From a bacterium (GTDB taxonomy: Bacteria > Planctomycetota > UBA1135 > UBA2386), in the NCBI GenBank assembly GCA_030432695.1, contig JAUILN010000008.1, positions 434,001-498,000 on the forward strand: a DNA stretch of 64,000 nt, read 5' to 3'. This document shows positions 1 to 9,293 of this stretch, one piece after another; position 1 is the stretch's first letter, and each line of letters begins with the position of its first letter. A program made the translations under genes and the position numbers. The notes beneath the pieces are model-generated. The model worked only from the letters and a program-made list of their open reading frames with translations, was not told where the DNA came from and made no database searches.

Positions 1-185
1 CCCTTGGAACGGTTCCACGGCAAGGACTCGCGCAGGCGGTCCATGGGCTTCCGATAGACCCTGTAGGTCTTGTGGACGTCCTCGACCCGGATCACCGGTG
101 AGGTCGACAGCCGCGCCCGCTGGAGATCGGCCCCGGAGGCCGTGCCCGCGACCTGTTCCTCGATCTTCGACATCGATTCGGACAT
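1..185 (-). CDS. ABC transporter ATP-binding protein, N-terminus only (polysaccharide export type)
   Basis: Only the first 61 codons lie in the window; the gene runs off the left edge. The translation begins MSESMSKIEEQV and reaches 'VIRVEDVHKTYRVY', the usual first beta-strand and aromatic A-loop of an ABC ATPase, followed by 'RLRESLPWNR', which resembles the insert before Walker A in KpsT/Wzt-type ATPases that energise export of surface polysaccharide. Its ATG overlaps the stop of the upstream permease by one base (TGATG), so the pair is translationally coupled. Walker motifs are outside the window; substrate unknown. Confidence 0.8.
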   Translation of the reverse strand, partial: MSESMSKIEEQVAGTASGADLQRARLSTSPVIRVEDVHKTYRVYRKPMDRLRESLPWNRSK

Positions 186-1111
186 CAGACGAGATCCGCG
201 TGCTTGTCCCGATGGACCATGAAGGTGCCGTAGCCGACCACCAGGAACAGAACCGCCCAGCCGCTACCGATCGAGAGACTCTCGACCAGCGTCGTCGTGA
301 TCCCCAGGTTGTGGACGATGCGACCATCGACCTCGAGCGTTTCGGGCACCAGGCCGATCGCCTGCCGCATACCGACCAGGGTGTGGAAGAAGGGGTTCAT
401 TCCCAGCAGGCCGAAGACCCAGGGCTCGCGACCGTAGAGGAAGTCCGGCCACCAGAAGTTCGGCGAGAGGAACAACCAGGCGGTCGACGCGAACTGCCAG
501 ATGTTCTTCACGTCCCGCACGAAGACCGTCAGGTTCGCCAACAGCAGGCCGAGCCCGGCGGAGAACAGGAGGACGTTTGCGACCGCCCACGGAATGGCGA
601 GGGTGTTCCAACCGAACGAGAGTCGTCCGGTGACACCGCCGATCAGCAGCACGACCCCGAGCCCGACGAGCAACACCGCGGCCTCGACCATGACCGGCAC
701 GACGGGGAGCATCTCGCTGGGGAACGCGACCTTCTTGACGAGATTCGCGTTGCTGACGATCGAGTTCATCGCCGAACCCACGCCCGACACCATCCCGTGG
801 AAGCAGATGATCCCGGAGAACAGCCAGAGGGCGAAGAGGACGGTGTCCTTGTCTTCCCAGCGCCCGAAGAACATCCCGAAGACGGTGAAGTAGATCGCGA
901 ACTGGAACAGCGGCTGCATCAGCACCCAGAAGCCACCGAGCATGCTGCCGCGGAACCGGCTCTGGAGGTCTCGCAGGAAGAAGTGGCTGGTGAGGGTGCG
1001 CTGACCGAATACGACCCCCGGAGCGCGCCATGCCCGGACGGCGTGGTACAGGAATCCGCGCGGAGTCTCGGCGGCGTCGTACTGCTGGATCAGATGGGGC
1101 GCTTGCATCAC
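185..1111 (-). CDS. ABC-2 type polysaccharide/polyol-phosphate export permease
   Basis: This 308-residue inner-membrane protein has an N-terminal amphipathic stretch ('LTSHFFLRDLQSRFRGSMLG') followed by about six hydrophobic segments, the pattern of the KpsM/Wzm/TagG ABC-2 permease family. The motif 'RFRGSMLGGFWVLMQPLFQF' and the later 'NLTVFVRDVKNIWQF' segment are typical of that family, and 308 residues is slightly longer than usual (about 260-280). It should form the membrane channel of an exporter for an undecaprenyl-linked glycan, driven by the ATPase encoded immediately downstream, whose start overlaps this stop codon. Which glycan is exported cannot be told from the window. Confidence 0.9.
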   Translation of the reverse strand: MMQAPHLIQQYDAAETPRGFLYHAVRAWRAPGVVFGQRTLTSHFFLRDLQSRFRGSMLGGFWVLMQPLFQFAIYFTVFGMFFGRWEDKDTVLFALWLFSGIICFHGMVSGVGSAMNSIVSNANLVKKVAFPSEMLPVVPVMVEAAVLLVGLGVVLLIGGVTGRLSFGWNTLAIPWAVANVLLFSAGLGLLLANLTVFVRDVKNIWQFASTAWLFLSPNFWWPDFLYGREPWVFGLLGMNPFFHTLVGMRQAIGLVPETLEVDGRIVHNLGITTTLVESLSIGSGWAVLFLVVGYGTFMVHRDKHADLV

Positions 1112-1412
1112 TGGGGCGTCATCGGAGCCGCTCGAGGTCAGTCCTGCCGGCTTCCGGACCTATCGACGTCCGGACCTGCTGGCTTCCGGACCTGTTCGTT
1201 CATCGGAATCGTTCCCGGCCCGGTCTGAGTGTCCAGGCCGGAAATCCAGCGCCCCGGGGCCCCCTCGGCGGCCGAGCTGCAAGTCGCACCGAGGCAGCGA
1301 ATTGCGGCGCTCGCCAGAAGAGAGATGCCAGAGGAGAGATGGACGTCCCTCCGCACACCGCGACATCGTTGTCCGAGCGCAGGGAACCGGATGTCCAAGG
1401 GCAGGGAACCGG
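1112..1412. other. Intergenic stretch, no gene recognised
   Basis: About 300 bases between two minus-strand genes. Near 1139-1193 there is an imperfect direct repeat (the motif gcttccggacct occurs twice about 40 bases apart). No convincing coding frame, promoter or terminator is visible. The open frames that cross it are shadows of neighbouring genes. Confidence 0.5.
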
Positions 1413-2009
1413 TCAACGCCGATACTGCAGCCGCGGATCCTCTTGCCGGTAGCTCGGATCGAGCCCCAGCGGCTGGCCGAGCCGCAGCCGAAGCATGCCG
1501 AGGATCCGCAGCTCCTTGGGGTCGTCGTTGCCCGCACCCGACCAGTCGTCTTCGACCGGATTCAGGCCCTTGCCGATCGTGTGGATCTCCTGGCGCTCCA
1601 CGCGGAACCGCATCAACCAGCGCTCCGAGCCGGCTTCCAGCACCGGATACAGCGGCTCGAGCCCCATCTCGCCGCGTTCCTCGGCCGCCTTCCGGGAGTC
1701 CTCGGCCTGCTCGTCGGTGACCTCCTCGAGTTCGAACTCGGCGTGCAGCCGGGTCCGCTCGGCATTGCCGAATGCCGCCTCGATGGTGCGCCACTTCGAC
1801 CGATAGACGCGCAGGCCGCGGTCGGTGTGCTCACCGTCGGCCGGGAATCCCTGGCTCACCGCGACGTCCTCGAACTCCTCCCAGAGCCGCCCGAAACCCT
1901 CGTCGGTCCGCACCTCGCGCCAGACCGGCGGAGCCTGGCAAGCACCCGCCATCGACACGGCGAGCAGGAGAACGAACGGGACCAGGAACGAGCGGGGCGA
2001 CGAAGACAC
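1413..2009 (-). CDS. Putative lipoprotein of unknown function
   Basis: No family recognised. The 198-residue product starts at a GTG giving MSSSPRSFLVPFVLLLAVSM, then a lipobox ending in a cysteine (A-G-A-C, about residues 21-24), so it is probably a lipid-anchored envelope protein. The frame stays open much further upstream, but only this start gives a clean type II signal peptide; no clear Shine-Dalgarno supports it. The mature part is mixed alpha/beta and charged ('EFELEEVTDEQAEDSRKAAE'), ending 'DPSYRQEDPRLQYRR'. It is divergent from the HAD phosphatase gene, with about 150 bases of shared promoter region. Confidence 0.65.
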   Translation of the reverse strand: MSSSPRSFLVPFVLLLAVSMAGACQAPPVWREVRTDEGFGRLWEEFEDVAVSQGFPADGEHTDRGLRVYRSKWRTIEAAFGNAERTRLHAEFELEEVTDEQAEDSRKAAEERGEMGLEPLYPVLEAGSERWLMRFRVERQEIHTIGKGLNPVEDDWSGAGNDDPKELRILGMLRLRLGQPLGLDPSYRQEDPRLQYRR

Positions 2010-2160
2010 GGAAGAGAGCAGTCGTTGAGGTATTGGCGGACGATCGGACCACCACCTGGGCGGCTCCGGGTCGAGCACTATACAGGGACGGCCTCCGAGG
2101 CTCCCGAGCCATCCCGGCGGAAGGCCGGTTCCCTGCCGTCCCGGCCTGCCCCTCTCGACC

Positions 2161-2817
2161 ATGCTCGCCCGCGCCCTGCTCCTCGATCTCGACGGCACCC
2201 TCGTCGATTCGCTCGCCGACATCGCCGCGAGCGCCAACCACGTGCGTGAACACTTCGGCCTCGAGCCGTTGGACCGCGCCGTGGTGCGCTCGATGATCGG
2301 CGACGGTGCCCGGGTGCTGCTGCAGCGCGCGCTCGCCGCACTCGATCCAGCTCCCGACCTCGACCGCGCGTTCGCGGTGTTCGACGCGCACCACCGCGAC
2401 GCCTGCACCGCCGAAGTCACGCTCTACCCGGGTGTGCGCGAGCACCTGCAGCGCTGGCACGACGACCGCATCGCCCTGGCCGTGGTGACCAACAAGCCGA
2501 CCCGCTTCGCCGAGCAGATCGTCCGCCACCTGGATCTCGCCGGGCTCCTGCCGGTGGTGGTCGGCGGCGACACGCTTGCCGAGCGCAAGCCTCACCCGGC
2601 ACCGCTACGCGCCGCGCTGGCGATGCTCGGCCGTCCGGCCGCCGCACCCGAGGACATCGCGATGGTCGGCGATGGCATCCAGGACCTCCGCGCCGGACGC
2701 GCCGCAGGCTTCCGCACCGTCGCCTGCATCTACGGCTTCGGCGATCCGAGCCTGCTCCGGGCGGAGCAGCCCGACGAGGTGTGGAGCGCGTTCGGTGTGC
2801 GGGTGGACGAGGGTTAG
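2161..2817 (+). CDS. gph: HAD-superfamily phosphatase, phosphoglycolate phosphatase-like
   Basis: The 218-residue protein starts with the HAD motif I 'LLLDLDGTLVDS' (nucleophile Asp about residue 9, acid/base Asp about 11). It has a helical cap with 'MIGDGARVLLQRAL', typical of Gph, motif II in 'AVVTNKPTRFAEQI', a lysine in 'LAERKPHPAP' and motif IV 'AMVGDGIQDLRAGRAAGF'. Length and cap match phosphoglycolate phosphatase, which removes phosphate from 2-phosphoglycolate made during DNA repair or oxygenation reactions. Related HAD enzymes with other substrates cannot be excluded. The methyltransferase gene begins 10 bases after its stop, suggesting co-transcription. In Proteobacteria gph often lies beside ubiG, so the methyltransferase neighbour is consistent. 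Confidence 0.85.
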   Translation: MLARALLLDLDGTLVDSLADIAASANHVREHFGLEPLDRAVVRSMIGDGARVLLQRALAALDPAPDLDRAFAVFDAHHRDACTAEVTLYPGVREHLQRWHDDRIALAVVTNKPTRFAEQIVRHLDLAGLLPVVVGGDTLAERKPHPAPLRAALAMLGRPAAAPEDIAMVGDGIQDLRAGRAAGFRTVACIYGFGDPSLLRAEQPDEVWSAFGVRVDEG

Positions 2818-2827
2818 ACTCCGCCGC

Positions 2828-3412
2828 ATGCCCGAGCGCCGCTTCGACCGCGCCTACTACGACCGCTTCTACCGCGATCCCGGCACCCGGGTCGCCAGCG
2901 GCGAGGACACCGACAAGCTGGCGACCTTCGTGGTGGCCTACCTGCGGTTCCTCGGCCTCGAACCGGACACCGTCCTCGACCTCGGCTGCGGCCTCGGCAC
3001 CTGGCGCGACGCGCTGGCGCGGATCGCCCCGGACGCCGCCTACACCGGCGTCGAGGTCAGCGAGTACCTGTGTGCCGAGTACGGCTGGGAACAGGGTTCG
3101 GTGGTCGACTACCGCGCCGAGGAGGAGTTCGACCTGGTGATCTGCCAGGGGGTGCTCCAATACGTCGACGACGTCGACGCCGCGGTCGAGAACCTCGCCG
3201 ACCTGTGCCAGGGCGCACTGTTCCTGGAGGTCCTCACGCGCCAGGACTGGGAGCAGAACTGTGACCGGCGCCGCACCGACGGGAACGTCCACCTGCGCAC
3301 CGCGGCCTACTACCGCAGGCGGCTGCGACCACACTTCGTCAACGCCGGCGGCGGCGTGTTCGTGTCGCGCCGCACCGGCCTGTCGCTGTTCGAACTCGAG
3401 TCGCTGGACTGA
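2828..3412 (+). CDS. Class I SAM-dependent methyltransferase
   Basis: The 194-residue protein has the Rossmann methyltransferase signature 'VLDLGCGLGTWRDAL' (motif I, about residues 46-60), an acidic loop after beta-2 ('YTGVEVSEYLC') and motif IV-like 'FDLVICQGVLQYVDD'. The N-terminus 'RRFDRAYYDRFYRDP' recalls small cytosolic methyltransferases of the type 11/25 group. The substrate is unknown. The ATG was chosen because it lies 10 bases after the gph stop and gives a normal N-terminus; the frame is open upstream but overlaps gph. Confidence 0.8.
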   Translation: MPERRFDRAYYDRFYRDPGTRVASGEDTDKLATFVVAYLRFLGLEPDTVLDLGCGLGTWRDALARIAPDAAYTGVEVSEYLCAEYGWEQGSVVDYRAEEEFDLVICQGVLQYVDDVDAAVENLADLCQGALFLEVLTRQDWEQNCDRRRTDGNVHLRTAAYYRRRLRPHFVNAGGGVFVSRRTGLSLFELESLD

Positions 3413-3433
3413 TCCGCGGCGCGGTCCCCCGGA

Positions 3434-6187
3434 TCAACGCAACAACGTGACTTCCAGGCCCCGCGACGCAGCGACCGCGGCACCGTCGAGCATCAACGCC
3501 TGCAGGGTCAGACGCTGTCCGTCGAGGGCCGGGTCGTCGGGCAGTGGCATCCGCAGCAGCGCGGTGCCGAGCGCGTCGGCCCTGGCACCGAAACCGAACA
3601 CGTAGCCCGGATCCACCAACAGTCGGAGTCCGCCGAGATCGAGATCCACTCGGGCGTTGCTCAACCAGAGAGCCGACTGCCCCGCAGCCGGAAGTCCCTC
3701 GACCACCACGGCGAAGCCCGCGTCACCGAGTCGCGCCGGCCCGTTGACGCAGAGCCGCGGCGCACGGCTGCCGGTCGACGCACCGTAGGCCACCGCATTC
3801 CGGGCATCGCCATCGAGCCGACCGTCATGATCGCGGTCGAGCGCGTAACGGATCCCTTCTCCGCGCGGCACGCCCATCAAGGTCAGCCGCGCCCGAGTGC
3901 CAGCTATCCAGGTCATCACCTCGGCGAGATCGACCGGCGCCTCGCCGCTGCGGTCGCGGCGGAACACGCTCCCGGCGGCATCCCAGCTCAGGCCCCGCTC
4001 CACGCCATCGACCACGCCGCGCGCCACGACATCACAGTCGCCGGCGGCGGCACGCGCCAGCAGCATGTCGCGAGACCGCAGCACATCCGGGTCGGCGACG
4101 TTGGCCGCGTCCAGCGAGACGCTGTGGCCGACGATCGGTGCGGTGCCCGTGTCGAACGCCAGCACGAACGCCTGCAGGTCGGCCTTCTGATCGGCCCGCA
4201 GCGCGCCGAAGCTCGGCTGCGACAGGTGAGCGGTGACGTCGGCATGGTGTCCATCGAACGACAGCCCGAAGCCCGTCGTGACCTGACCGGTCGTCGGATC
4301 GAGCCTACGGGTCCGCCGATGCACGTCGCTGAGCGTGGCGGCCCGGAACGCCTGGGGCAGCCGCATGGTGATCGAGTCGATCGGCTGTGCACTCGTCCCC
4401 ACCCGCGTCTGGTGGCAGGTCGCGCACGACGGCGCCGAGAAATAGTAGGCCACGCCCACTCCGGTGTGGAACAGGGTGCGGCCGTTGTTCGGATTCCCGC
4501 CAGCGAGGCGCGAGGGCAGCGAATCGTCGAGATTGCGGTTGGGGTTCGGGCCACGACGCAGCGTGGCCACGAACGCCTGGAACGACTGCATGTCGGGCTG
4601 GCCGAGGATCGCACCGCCCAACAGGCTGTGGAACGACGCGTTGAACGACGCGAAGCCGCGCTTCTCGCCCCGCCAGTGCAGGACCGAGCCGACGTCGATG
4701 CCCTGCAGCGTCTGGGTCAGCATCGGGCCCTTCATCGGATGCACCGCCGCCGACGCGCCGTTCTGCGTCGTCATCCGCGTCATCGTTCCCCCCGGATCGC
4801 CGAGATCCCACGCCAACCCGTCGTCGCGACCGTCGACGTGGCACGACGCGCAGGACGCGGTGCCGTTGCCCGACAGCATCGCGTCGTAGAGAAAGCCGCG
4901 ACCCTCCCGCACCGCGGCCGGAGTGGGATCCGGAAGTCCGAGTTCGAGGAGCACCGCGCGCCGAGCCGTGTCGATCACCGAGATCGAGTTCGACAGCCGG
5001 TTCATCACGTAGAGCAGCGGCTGGCCCGGGTGATGAGCGAGGGCGCGTGGGCCACGCTTGTCGCGCGGCGCAGCGCGGTCGGTAGCGGCTGCCGCAGTCA
5101 GCGGGATGTGACCCAGCTTGCGGCCCTGGGGATCGAGGATGCCGATCCGGTCGGTGCCGAAGGACGCGACGTAGAGTTGCTCCTGGTCGGGCGACCAGGC
5201 GACGTCGGTCGGCTGCGCCAGGGCCGTCGACAGCGCGCCGCGATCGGGCAGGGTCCCGTAGTCGAGGCCCGGATTCAGGTCGATCGGCTGCACCACGCGG
5301 TCGGGATCGTCCGAACGGTCGATTCGCGTCACCCGGTTGTCGACGACGTGCCCGCGCAGCGCCGGTTCGTAGCGCACCAGGTTGCGCGCGTCGGTGTTCG
5401 CGACCCACAGGCTCCGGTCGGCCACGCGCTCCGCCATCCCGAACAGGGTGGTGCCGACCCCCTCGAAGCGCTCGAGGACCCGGCCGTGCACCACGTCGAT
5501 CTCGAAGACGTCGTGGTCGGCGACGTCCAGCCCGTGCGCGTGCCGCCACTCCGGGTTCTCCGCATCGACGATCAGACCGACCTGCGGCGGCCGGGGCAGC
5601 AGCGGGTTGGTCGGATCCGGCTGCGCCGGCGCCCGGTTGGCCGGTACCAGCGTCGTGCGGTTGCCGGAGTGGTGTGCCGCGACCCACAACCTGGTCCCGT
5701 CGGCACTCGCCAGCAACCAGCGCGGCTCACCGCGGTGCAGTGCGACGCGATCCGTCACGCCACGCGTCACCGGATCGACCACCGCGACCTCGGCGGCGGC
5801 CGCGAGCGTGACGAAGACCTTGCCGCCCGCGAACGCCACGTCGGCCGGTTCGTCACCGAGCCGCAGCGTGTCGACCACGGTGCCGGCCTCGAGGTCGACC
5901 ACCTGGACCATGTCGGCCAGGTGGCAGACCACCCAGGCCTCGCGCGGGTTGCGCATCCGCACCGCCACCGGCTCGGCGGCCACCGCGATCTCCCGAAGCA
6001 GCGTCGGCCGATGGGCATCGGCCAGCGAGTAGTAGCTGATCCGCGCATCGGGAGTGTTGACCGCGACCATCCGCAGGCCGTCGGCACTGACGTCGAGCGC
6101 GTGCGTCTGCGGACTCTCGAACGAGGAATGCGGTGTCTGCGCCGCGACGGCCGCGGACAACGCGGCAACGAAGATGGGTGTGCGCAT
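3434..6187 (-). CDS. Secreted beta-propeller / diheme cytochrome c protein (paralogue 1 of 3)
   Basis: This 917-residue protein has a signal peptide (MRTPIFVAALSAAVAAQ). A YncE/YVTN-like beta-propeller (about residues 25-420) shows repeats such as 'HALDVSADGLRMVAVNTPDA' and 'GHIPLTAAA'. A cytochrome c region follows with two heme-binding CxxCH motifs, CASCH near residue 445 and CATCH near 589, resembling the cytochrome c peroxidase/MauG fold ('MKGPMLTQTLQG', 'LHWRGEKRGF'). An EF-hand/dockerin-like loop DRDHDGRLDGD lies near 787. It ends in the C-terminal module shared with other secreted proteins here. It probably acts outside the cytoplasmic membrane as a redox protein or peroxidase-like enzyme. 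No Shine-Dalgarno is seen. It is the downstream member of a tandem triplet. Confidence 0.85.
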   Translation of the reverse strand: MRTPIFVAALSAAVAAQTPHSSFESPQTHALDVSADGLRMVAVNTPDARISYYSLADAHRPTLLREIAVAAEPVAVRMRNPREAWVVCHLADMVQVVDLEAGTVVDTLRLGDEPADVAFAGGKVFVTLAAAAEVAVVDPVTRGVTDRVALHRGEPRWLLASADGTRLWVAAHHSGNRTTLVPANRAPAQPDPTNPLLPRPPQVGLIVDAENPEWRHAHGLDVADHDVFEIDVVHGRVLERFEGVGTTLFGMAERVADRSLWVANTDARNLVRYEPALRGHVVDNRVTRIDRSDDPDRVVQPIDLNPGLDYGTLPDRGALSTALAQPTDVAWSPDQEQLYVASFGTDRIGILDPQGRKLGHIPLTAAAATDRAAPRDKRGPRALAHHPGQPLLYVMNRLSNSISVIDTARRAVLLELGLPDPTPAAVREGRGFLYDAMLSGNGTASCASCHVDGRDDGLAWDLGDPGGTMTRMTTQNGASAAVHPMKGPMLTQTLQGIDVGSVLHWRGEKRGFASFNASFHSLLGGAILGQPDMQSFQAFVATLRRGPNPNRNLDDSLPSRLAGGNPNNGRTLFHTGVGVAYYFSAPSCATCHQTRVGTSAQPIDSITMRLPQAFRAATLSDVHRRTRRLDPTTGQVTTGFGLSFDGHHADVTAHLSQPSFGALRADQKADLQAFVLAFDTGTAPIVGHSVSLDAANVADPDVLRSRDMLLARAAAGDCDVVARGVVDGVERGLSWDAAGSVFRRDRSGEAPVDLAEVMTWIAGTRARLTLMGVPRGEGIRYALDRDHDGRLDGDARNAVAYGASTGSRAPRLCVNGPARLGDAGFAVVVEGLPAAGQSALWLSNARVDLDLGGLRLLVDPGYVFGFGARADALGTALLRMPLPDDPALDGQRLTLQALMLDGAAVAASRGLEVTLLR

Positions 6188-6415
6188 GAGTCGATCGGCT
6201 CACGGACGAGGGACGAGGGGGGCTGCCGTTCCATCTCTCGAGCCGGGCCGGTCGCCGCCGCCGAGAGGGGCCGGCGCGGAGGCAAGAGGCGTGCCCCTGA
6301 TCGCACCGCGAGGAACGGAGCGCGTCCGCTGCCCCGGACTTCCCGGATGCGCGCCCGATCTGTCGCCACGGACCGACCAGGCCGCACCCGTTGCCGCATC
6401 GTCACGCCGAGGGCG

Positions 6416-6433
6416 CGTCACGCCCCCGTGACG
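6416..6433 (-). terminator. Perfect 7-bp hairpin
   Basis: The arms cgtcacg (6416-6422) and cgtgacg (6427-6433) are separated by cccc. The hairpin lies about 95 bases past the stop of paralogue 2. No T-tract follows on the minus strand, so termination is only a possibility. Confidence 0.3.
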
Positions 6434-6436
6434 ATT

Positions 6437-6485
6437 CCTCGCGGCGGCGCGGAGCTGCCGGGCAGCCGCGCGTCTCGCCGCGAGG
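6437..6485 (-). terminator. Large nested hairpin downstream of paralogue 2
   Basis: The outer arms cctcgcggcg (6437-6446) and cgccgcgagg (6476-6485) are perfectly complementary. An inner pair gcgcgg / ccgcgc (6447-6452 / 6466-6471) and a small apical gctg/cagc stem extend the structure. It starts about 40 bases after the stop of the 6528-9293 gene. It could stop transcription or stabilise the 3' end. No run of U follows. Confidence 0.45.
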
Positions 6486-6527
6486 GCTCGGCTCCGCACG
6501 GGTCGGCCAAGGACCCGGCGGCCGGCG

Positions 6528-9293
6528 TCAGTCCTGGAGCGTGATCTCGAGGCCCTGCGAGGCCGAGATCCCCTGACTGCCGAGGAACACCGACTGGGCG
6601 TGCAGCTGCAGCCCGTCGTACTGGCTGCCCTGCGGCAACGGCACGGGCAGCATCGCCACGCCGCGCGAGTCGGCACGGACCGAGAAGCCGAACACCGCGT
6701 TCGGATCGATCAGCAGGCGAAGGCCACCCGCCACCGGGAAGTCGGCGCGGCCGAAGCCGAGCAGCACGGCACCCTGCGCGTCGGCCGGTGCGTGCTCCAC
6801 CACCACGGCGAAGTCCTGCTCGCCGAGTTCGGGGGCGACGTTGGTCCGCAGCTCGGCCGGTGCAGCTCCCGAGGCGACCCCATAGGAGACGGCGCTGCGC
6901 GCATCGCCATCGAGGACTCCATCGAGGTCGCGGTCCAACGCACGAGCGCGACCAGATCCGGGAACCACGCCGCTGAACAGGATCCGCGCGCGGCCCTGCT
7001 GGAACAGGTTGTCCAGGGTGGCCACGTCCAGGGTGGGCGCGCCGGCACGGTCCTGCAGGAAGCTGGAAGTCGCCGGGTTCCACAACAGACCGACCGACGT
7101 CCCGTCGATCTCACCGATGCCGATCAGATCACAGTCACGGCGCTGGGCGCAGGCGCGCAACGTGCCGCGCTCGGCAACGACCGCCGAGTCGTTCCAGTTG
7201 CTGGAATCGACGAGGCGCGCGTGACCGACCGTCGGCTTGGTGCCGGTGTCGAACACCTCCAGGAAGGACTGGACGTCGGCCCGCTGCACCGGGGAGAGCC
7301 CGACGAACGTCGGCTGCGACAGGTGACCGACCACATCGTCGTGGCGGCCGTCGAAGGAGATGCCGAAGCCGCGGGTGACCGTGTGGTTGTTCACGTCCGG
7401 CTGCCGGATCCGTCGATAGATCTGGTTCAGGTTCGCGGCCCGGAACGGCTGCGGCAACCGCATCGTGGCCGAGTCGACCGGCTGCGCACTCACGCCGCCC
7501 GCGAGGTTGTGGCACGACGTGCACGACGGCGAGTTGGCGTAGTACTGGATGCCGACGCCGTTCTCGAAGATCGTCTTGCCGGTGTTCGGGTCGCCACCGT
7601 GCGGTCCCCGGGCCGGCAGCGTGTCGTCGAGGTTGCGGTTGGGATTCGGCTCGTTGACGAGCGCCGCGACGAACGTCCGGAAGCGGCCGAAGTCGGCGGT
7701 GTCGAGCGGCGTGCCGCCCATCAGCGCGTCGAACGTACCGTTGAAGTCCGACAGGCCGTTCTTCTCGCCGCGCCAGTGCAGACTGCCATCGACCAGGAGA
7801 CCACGCAGCGACTGCGTCTGCAGCGGCCCCTTCATCGGGTGCACCTGCTCGGTGCCGGACCGCGTGGTGTGCACGGTGACCATGTCGCCACCCGGATCGC
7901 CGAGGTCCCAGGCCAGTCCATCGACGCCACCGTCGACGTGGCATGCGGCACATGCCGCGGTGCCGTTGCCGGACAGTCGCGCGTCGTACAGGAAGCCCCG
8001 CCCCTCACGCACCGCGAGAGGGGTCGGGTCGAAGAGCTGGATCTCCAGCCGCTCGCGGAGCTGCATCGTGTCGACGACCGAGACCGAGTTGGAGAGTCGG
8101 TTGAGCACGTACAGGGCGCCCGCACTCGGGTGGTGGGCCAGCGCGCGCGGACCGCGCTTGTGCGCCGGATCGATCGCCGAGCCGCCGCCGGGACCGATCT
8201 CGATCCGGGTCACGACGCGACCGGTCCGGTCGAGCACGCCGATGCGGTCGGTGCCGAACGCCGCGACGTAGGTGCGGTTCAGGTCCGGCGAGACCAGCAC
8301 GTCGGTCGGCTGCGCCAACGCGGTGGCACGCGCGAACGGGTTGGGCAGGCGCTGGTAGTCGATGCCGGGGTTCAGGTCGACCGCGGTGGCGATGCCGAGC
8401 TGCAGATCGATCCGCGTGACCCGGTTGTCGACGAAGTGCCCGCGCAGATTGGGCTCGTAGCGGACCAGGTTGAGGGCCTCGGTGTTCGCCACCAGCAGTT
8501 CGCCGGAGCCGGTCTCGGCCATGCCGAAGAGCACCGTGCCGACATCCGAGATGCGACGGGCCACCGATTCGGCGGCCACGTCCAGCTCGAGGACGTCCCA
8601 GTCGGTCAGCGAGACGCCGTGCGCCTGGGTCCACGCCGGATCACGGGAATCGACGATCAGGCCGGTCCGGGGCGCGGTCGGCAGCGCCGGGTTGGTCGGC
8701 CGCTGCTGCGCCGGCGCGCGGTCGGCCGGCACGATCGTGGTCCGGTTGCCGGACAGGTGGGATGCGACCCAGACCTTCTGTCCGTCACGGGAGGCCAACA
8801 GCCAGCGCGGTTCGGCGCAGTCGAGAGCGATCCGCGAGGACTCCGCGCGGGTCGCGGCATCGAGCACCACGACCTGGGCAGGGTGCGCGGTCGACACGAA
8901 GGCCTTGCCGCCCGCGAAGGCGACGTCGGCCGGCTCGTTGCCGACTCGCAGCGTGGCCTGGACGACGCCCTCGTCGATGTCGACCACCTGGACGGCGTCC
9001 GCCAGCTGGCAGACCACCCAGGCTTCCCGGTCGTCGCGGAACCGGATCGAGACCGGCTCCAGCGCACTGGGGATCTCGCGGAGCAGGCGCGGGTGCAGAG
9101 GATCTGCCAGGGAGAACACCGCGACCGAGGCGTCCGCGGTGTTGACCACGGCGAGACGCGTCCCGTCGGGCGAGACCGCGACGCTGTGGGTCTGGGTACT
9201 CTCGAACTCGCTCGACGCGGCCTGCGCGACCAGCGCGCCGGCAGAGAGAAACAGGGAGGCCGCGCCGAGCGCGGCGGGAAGGGGTGTACGCAT
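6528..9293 (-). CDS. Secreted beta-propeller / diheme cytochrome c protein (paralogue 2 of 3)
   Basis: This 921-residue paralogue has the same order of parts as its neighbours: signal peptide (MRTPLPAALGAASLFLSAGA), propeller with repeats like 'HSVAVSPDGTRLAVVNTADA', and two heme c motifs, CAACH near residue 449 and CTSCH near 593. Between them are 'MKGPLQTQSLRGL' and 'LHWRGEKNGLSDF'. A calcium-loop-like DRDLDGVLDGD lies near 791, followed by the shared C-terminal module ending 'QGLEITLQD'. The signal peptide and MRTP start align with paralogue 1, supporting this ATG. It is expected in the periplasm or on the surface. Substrate and electron partner are unknown. Confidence 0.85.
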   Translation of the reverse strand: MRTPLPAALGAASLFLSAGALVAQAASSEFESTQTHSVAVSPDGTRLAVVNTADASVAVFSLADPLHPRLLREIPSALEPVSIRFRDDREAWVVCQLADAVQVVDIDEGVVQATLRVGNEPADVAFAGGKAFVSTAHPAQVVVLDAATRAESSRIALDCAEPRWLLASRDGQKVWVASHLSGNRTTIVPADRAPAQQRPTNPALPTAPRTGLIVDSRDPAWTQAHGVSLTDWDVLELDVAAESVARRISDVGTVLFGMAETGSGELLVANTEALNLVRYEPNLRGHFVDNRVTRIDLQLGIATAVDLNPGIDYQRLPNPFARATALAQPTDVLVSPDLNRTYVAAFGTDRIGVLDRTGRVVTRIEIGPGGGSAIDPAHKRGPRALAHHPSAGALYVLNRLSNSVSVVDTMQLRERLEIQLFDPTPLAVREGRGFLYDARLSGNGTAACAACHVDGGVDGLAWDLGDPGGDMVTVHTTRSGTEQVHPMKGPLQTQSLRGLLVDGSLHWRGEKNGLSDFNGTFDALMGGTPLDTADFGRFRTFVAALVNEPNPNRNLDDTLPARGPHGGDPNTGKTIFENGVGIQYYANSPSCTSCHNLAGGVSAQPVDSATMRLPQPFRAANLNQIYRRIRQPDVNNHTVTRGFGISFDGRHDDVVGHLSQPTFVGLSPVQRADVQSFLEVFDTGTKPTVGHARLVDSSNWNDSAVVAERGTLRACAQRRDCDLIGIGEIDGTSVGLLWNPATSSFLQDRAGAPTLDVATLDNLFQQGRARILFSGVVPGSGRARALDRDLDGVLDGDARSAVSYGVASGAAPAELRTNVAPELGEQDFAVVVEHAPADAQGAVLLGFGRADFPVAGGLRLLIDPNAVFGFSVRADSRGVAMLPVPLPQGSQYDGLQLHAQSVFLGSQGISASQGLEITLQD

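Larger units (their letters stand above)
6188..6527. other. Intergenic spacer between cytochrome paralogues 1 and 2
   Basis: About 340 bases without a gene. The half next to the paralogue 2 stop holds two strong inverted repeats (listed separately). The half next to the paralogue 1 start should hold its promoter, but no clear -35/-10 pair can be picked out in such GC-rich sequence. Each paralogue has a spacer of this size before it, so they may be transcribed separately. Confidence 0.5.
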
